NCBI GenBank assembly: GCA_022510885.1
Contig: JAFLSP010000002.1
Span: 1 to 7,839 of the forward strand
DNA: 7,839 nt
Reading direction: 5' to 3'
DNA from: Treponema sp.
GTDB taxonomy: Bacteria > Spirochaetota > Spirochaetia > Treponematales > Treponemataceae
Shown here: piece by piece, positions 6,427 to 7,839 of the stretch
How the letters are laid out: each line of letters begins with the position of its first letter
Position numbering within the stretch: position 1 is the stretch's first letter
Notes under the pieces: model-generated
What the model was told of the DNA's origin: nothing
The model's input: the letters and a program-made list of their open reading frames with translations, nothing else
Database searches by the model: none
Position numbers and translations under genes: made by a program

Positions 6427-7215
6427 ATGAAACTGACAAAACTGTTTGCGGCGGCAACGCTGCTCGCCGCGGGAACTGCCGCGTTCGCAATCGACGGCAG
6501 GGAAATCATGCAGAACGTGTTCGACCGCCAGAAGCCGGACTTCACCAAGGCGGCGGTGACGCTCACGCTGATTGAGAAAGGCGGCAAGGTGGCCGAGACG
6601 CGCAACGTGGGCGAGTACGGCCGCTGCAAGGACAACCTGAGCGACGTGGTGATGGTATTCCTCAGCCCCGCCTCGGTCAAGGACACGCGCTTCCTCCAGA
6701 AGGAGAACAAGGGCAAGGACGACGACAAGTGGATTTACCTGCCCGCGCTGCGCACCACCCGCCGCGTCGCCTCCTCCGAGGGCGACAAGGCCTTCGTCGG
6801 CACGGACTTCACCTACGACGACATGAGCAGCCGCGAGGTCGAGGACGACACGCACGAGCTTCTGAAAGAGAGCGAGGACAAGGGGAACTTCAAGGACCTG
6901 TACGTGGTCAAGTCAACGCCGAAAGACCCCAAGTCGAGCCAGTACCAGTACCGCATCTCATGGGTCACGAAGGACTCCTGGATTCCCACGTACATCGAGC
7001 TGTACGACAAGAAGGGCAAACTGCTCAAGGTGAACGAAATCAGGACCATCACGCAGAAGACGGGCAACAAGACCTACAACATCCCGAGCGAGAACGCGAT
7101 GACCAACGTGCAGACCGGGCACAGCACCGTCCTCAAGATGGTGAACATCGAGGTGGACAAGCCGCTCCCCGACGGCTACTTCACGTCGAACTTCCTGAAC
7201 ACCGGGCGGCTCTAG
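6427..7215 (+). CDS. Secreted LolA-like protein (outer membrane lipoprotein-sorting family)
   Basis: This 262-residue protein has a classical signal peptide: MKLTK, a hydrophobic stretch, then a predicted cut after AFA at residue 21. No lipobox cysteine is present, so it should be a soluble periplasmic protein. The body matches the LolA-like family (PF17131 type). VVMVFLSPASVKDTRFLQ lies at about residues 76-93. The hallmark core DDDKWIYLPALRTTRRV (98-114) is followed by GDKAFVGTDFTYDDM (119-133), and the end reads GYFTSNFLNTGRL. LolA-fold proteins hold acyl chains in a half-barrel, so a shuttle between the RND exporter and the outer membrane is the likely job. It is not canonical LolA, which serves the LolCDE ABC transporter. 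The ATG at 6427 is chosen because GGAGG (6415-6419) lies 7 bases before it; an in-frame ATG at 6349 lies inside the exporter gene and would bury the signal peptide. The barrel gene starts one base after its stop. Confidence 0.92.
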   Translation: MKLTKLFAAATLLAAGTAAFAIDGREIMQNVFDRQKPDFTKAAVTLTLIEKGGKVAETRNVGEYGRCKDNLSDVVMVFLSPASVKDTRFLQKENKGKDDDKWIYLPALRTTRRVASSEGDKAFVGTDFTYDDMSSREVEDDTHELLKESEDKGNFKDLYVVKSTPKDPKSSQYQYRISWVTKDSWIPTYIELYDKKGKLLKVNEIRTITQKTGNKTYNIPSENAMTNVQTGHSTVLKMVNIEVDKPLPDGYFTSNFLNTGRL

Positions 7216-7216
7216 C

Positions 7217-7839
7217 ATGAGGGCGCGAACGATACTCCCGCTCGCGCTGGCAGGCGCGCTGCTTGCCGGCGCGGCCTTCGCCGACGACTTCGGATTCGAC
7301 TTCGCCGACGACGGGTTCGACTTCGGCGATGACAGCGCGTCCTCCGGCGGGCTGGGCGCGGCGCTGTCCGCAATCAGCTGGAGCGGCGACGCGAGCCTTG
7401 AGGCCCGCGCCTACCTTGACCGGCGCGACGATGCCAACGAACGCTACGCCTTCCGCAACTTCCCCACCGCCGTGTTCCCCTCGCTCAAGCTGGGCATCGC
7501 CTACAGCGGCGCGTCCACGGACTTTTCGGGCACGGTCAAACTCGACCGCAATTCGCTCGGCGACTACCGCGCCGACCTCCTCGACGAGTTCACCGCGCGC
7601 GTCTACGTGAACGGCAACCTCCAGCTCGAAGCGGGCAAGATGAAAGTGGTCTGGGGCAAGGGCGACAAACTCCACGTGCTCGACAACTTCAACGCCAACG
7701 ACTACACCGACTACATCATCCCCGACTACATCGACCGCCGCATTGCCGAGCCGATGTTCCGCGCCGTGTACACGACCGACGACGGCATCAAGTTCGAGGG
7801 CATCTACACCCCCACCATGACCGGCGACCGCTACGCGAC
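7217..7839 (+). CDS. Secreted outer-membrane beta-barrel-like protein (DUF1302-like), partial, runs off right edge
   Basis: 207 codons are open to the window end. The first 22 residues form a signal peptide ending in AAFA. The mature protein would begin with an Asp/Phe/Gly-rich segment (DDFGFDFADDGFDFGDD, 23-39), followed after a short linker by alternating polar/aromatic strands typical of beta-barrels, such as SWSGDASLEARAYLD and FSGTVKLDRNSLGDY. Landmarks are LQLEAGKMKVVWGKGDKLHV (135-154) and a following NDYTDYIIPDYIDRRIAEPM block. The GK-x-x-V-WG-K-GD pattern followed by an Asn/Asp-rich turn and an Arg-rich strand resembles DUF1302 outer-membrane proteins, which elsewhere accompany RND exporters and LolA-like DUF1329 proteins. 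The ATG follows the LolA-like stop after one base with only a weak GGGCGG, so translation is probably coupled. It could instead be a different porin-like barrel; the C-terminal half needed to decide is outside the window. Confidence 0.8.
   Translation, partial: MRARTILPLALAGALLAGAAFADDFGFDFADDGFDFGDDSASSGGLGAALSAISWSGDASLEARAYLDRRDDANERYAFRNFPTAVFPSLKLGIAYSGASTDFSGTVKLDRNSLGDYRADLLDEFTARVYVNGNLQLEAGKMKVVWGKGDKLHVLDNFNANDYTDYIIPDYIDRRIAEPMFRAVYTTDDGIKFEGIYTPTMTGDRYA

Noticed and set aside
7263..7610. 115-codon Pro/Thr/Ser/Arg-rich plus-strand open frame in another frame at the right edge
   Set aside because: It is a shadow of the barrel gene, whose frame stays open from 7217 to the window end and has a signal peptide and family-like motifs.
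1..7839. CRISPR arrays, tRNA or rRNA genes, insertion sequences, phage or defence genes
   Set aside because: I saw no regularly spaced repeats, no cloverleaf-like segments, no transposase motifs and no flanking terminal repeats. The coding density leaves little room for them.

Overview
The window most likely comes from a high-GC spirochaete of the Treponema group. The genes are strongly G/C-biased at third codon positions, while the promoter regions are AT-rich. The assignment rests on overall protein character and on the RND / LolA-like / beta-barrel layout as I remember it from treponemes. No marker gene settles it: the only universal one, fusA, is represented by 24 codons.

Left part (1-3456, all minus strand). 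The first codons of fusA (elongation factor G) run off the left edge behind a near-consensus sigma70 promoter. Upstream of that promoter is a strong intrinsic terminator (153-190), which closes a four-gene minus-strand cluster. In transcription order this is an ArsR-type repressor, a HAD-family phosphatase (4-base ATGA overlap with arsR), a 162-residue soluble protein of unknown function, and a CstA-family carbon-starvation transporter. A second promoter (TTGACG, 17 bp, TATAGT) lies between the HAD gene and the unknown gene. The unknown gene and cstA can therefore be transcribed separately from arsR-HAD, with a predicted leader of only about five bases.

Middle (3457-3595). This AT-rich divergent control region contains a perfect 10-bp inverted repeat (AAAAGGTTTA, 6 bp, TAAACCTTTT), the best candidate operator for the neighbouring ArsR protein.

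Right part (3596-7839, plus strand). A tightly packed operon encodes a 938-residue RND/MMPL-superfamily inner-membrane exporter, a 262-residue secreted LolA-like protein 14 bases later, and the N-terminal part of a secreted protein resembling outer-membrane beta-barrels of the DUF1302 kind, one base after that. The barrel gene is open to the window edge. Together these look like a trans-envelope route: inner-membrane pump, periplasmic lipid carrier, outer-membrane barrel. The likely cargo is a lipid or other hydrophobic molecule; this is inference.

The most unusual signal is a short Asp/Gly/Phe-rich motif (ADDFGF, GFDFGD). It occurs in the second periplasmic loop of the exporter and again at the predicted mature N-terminus of the barrel protein, two products of the same operon.
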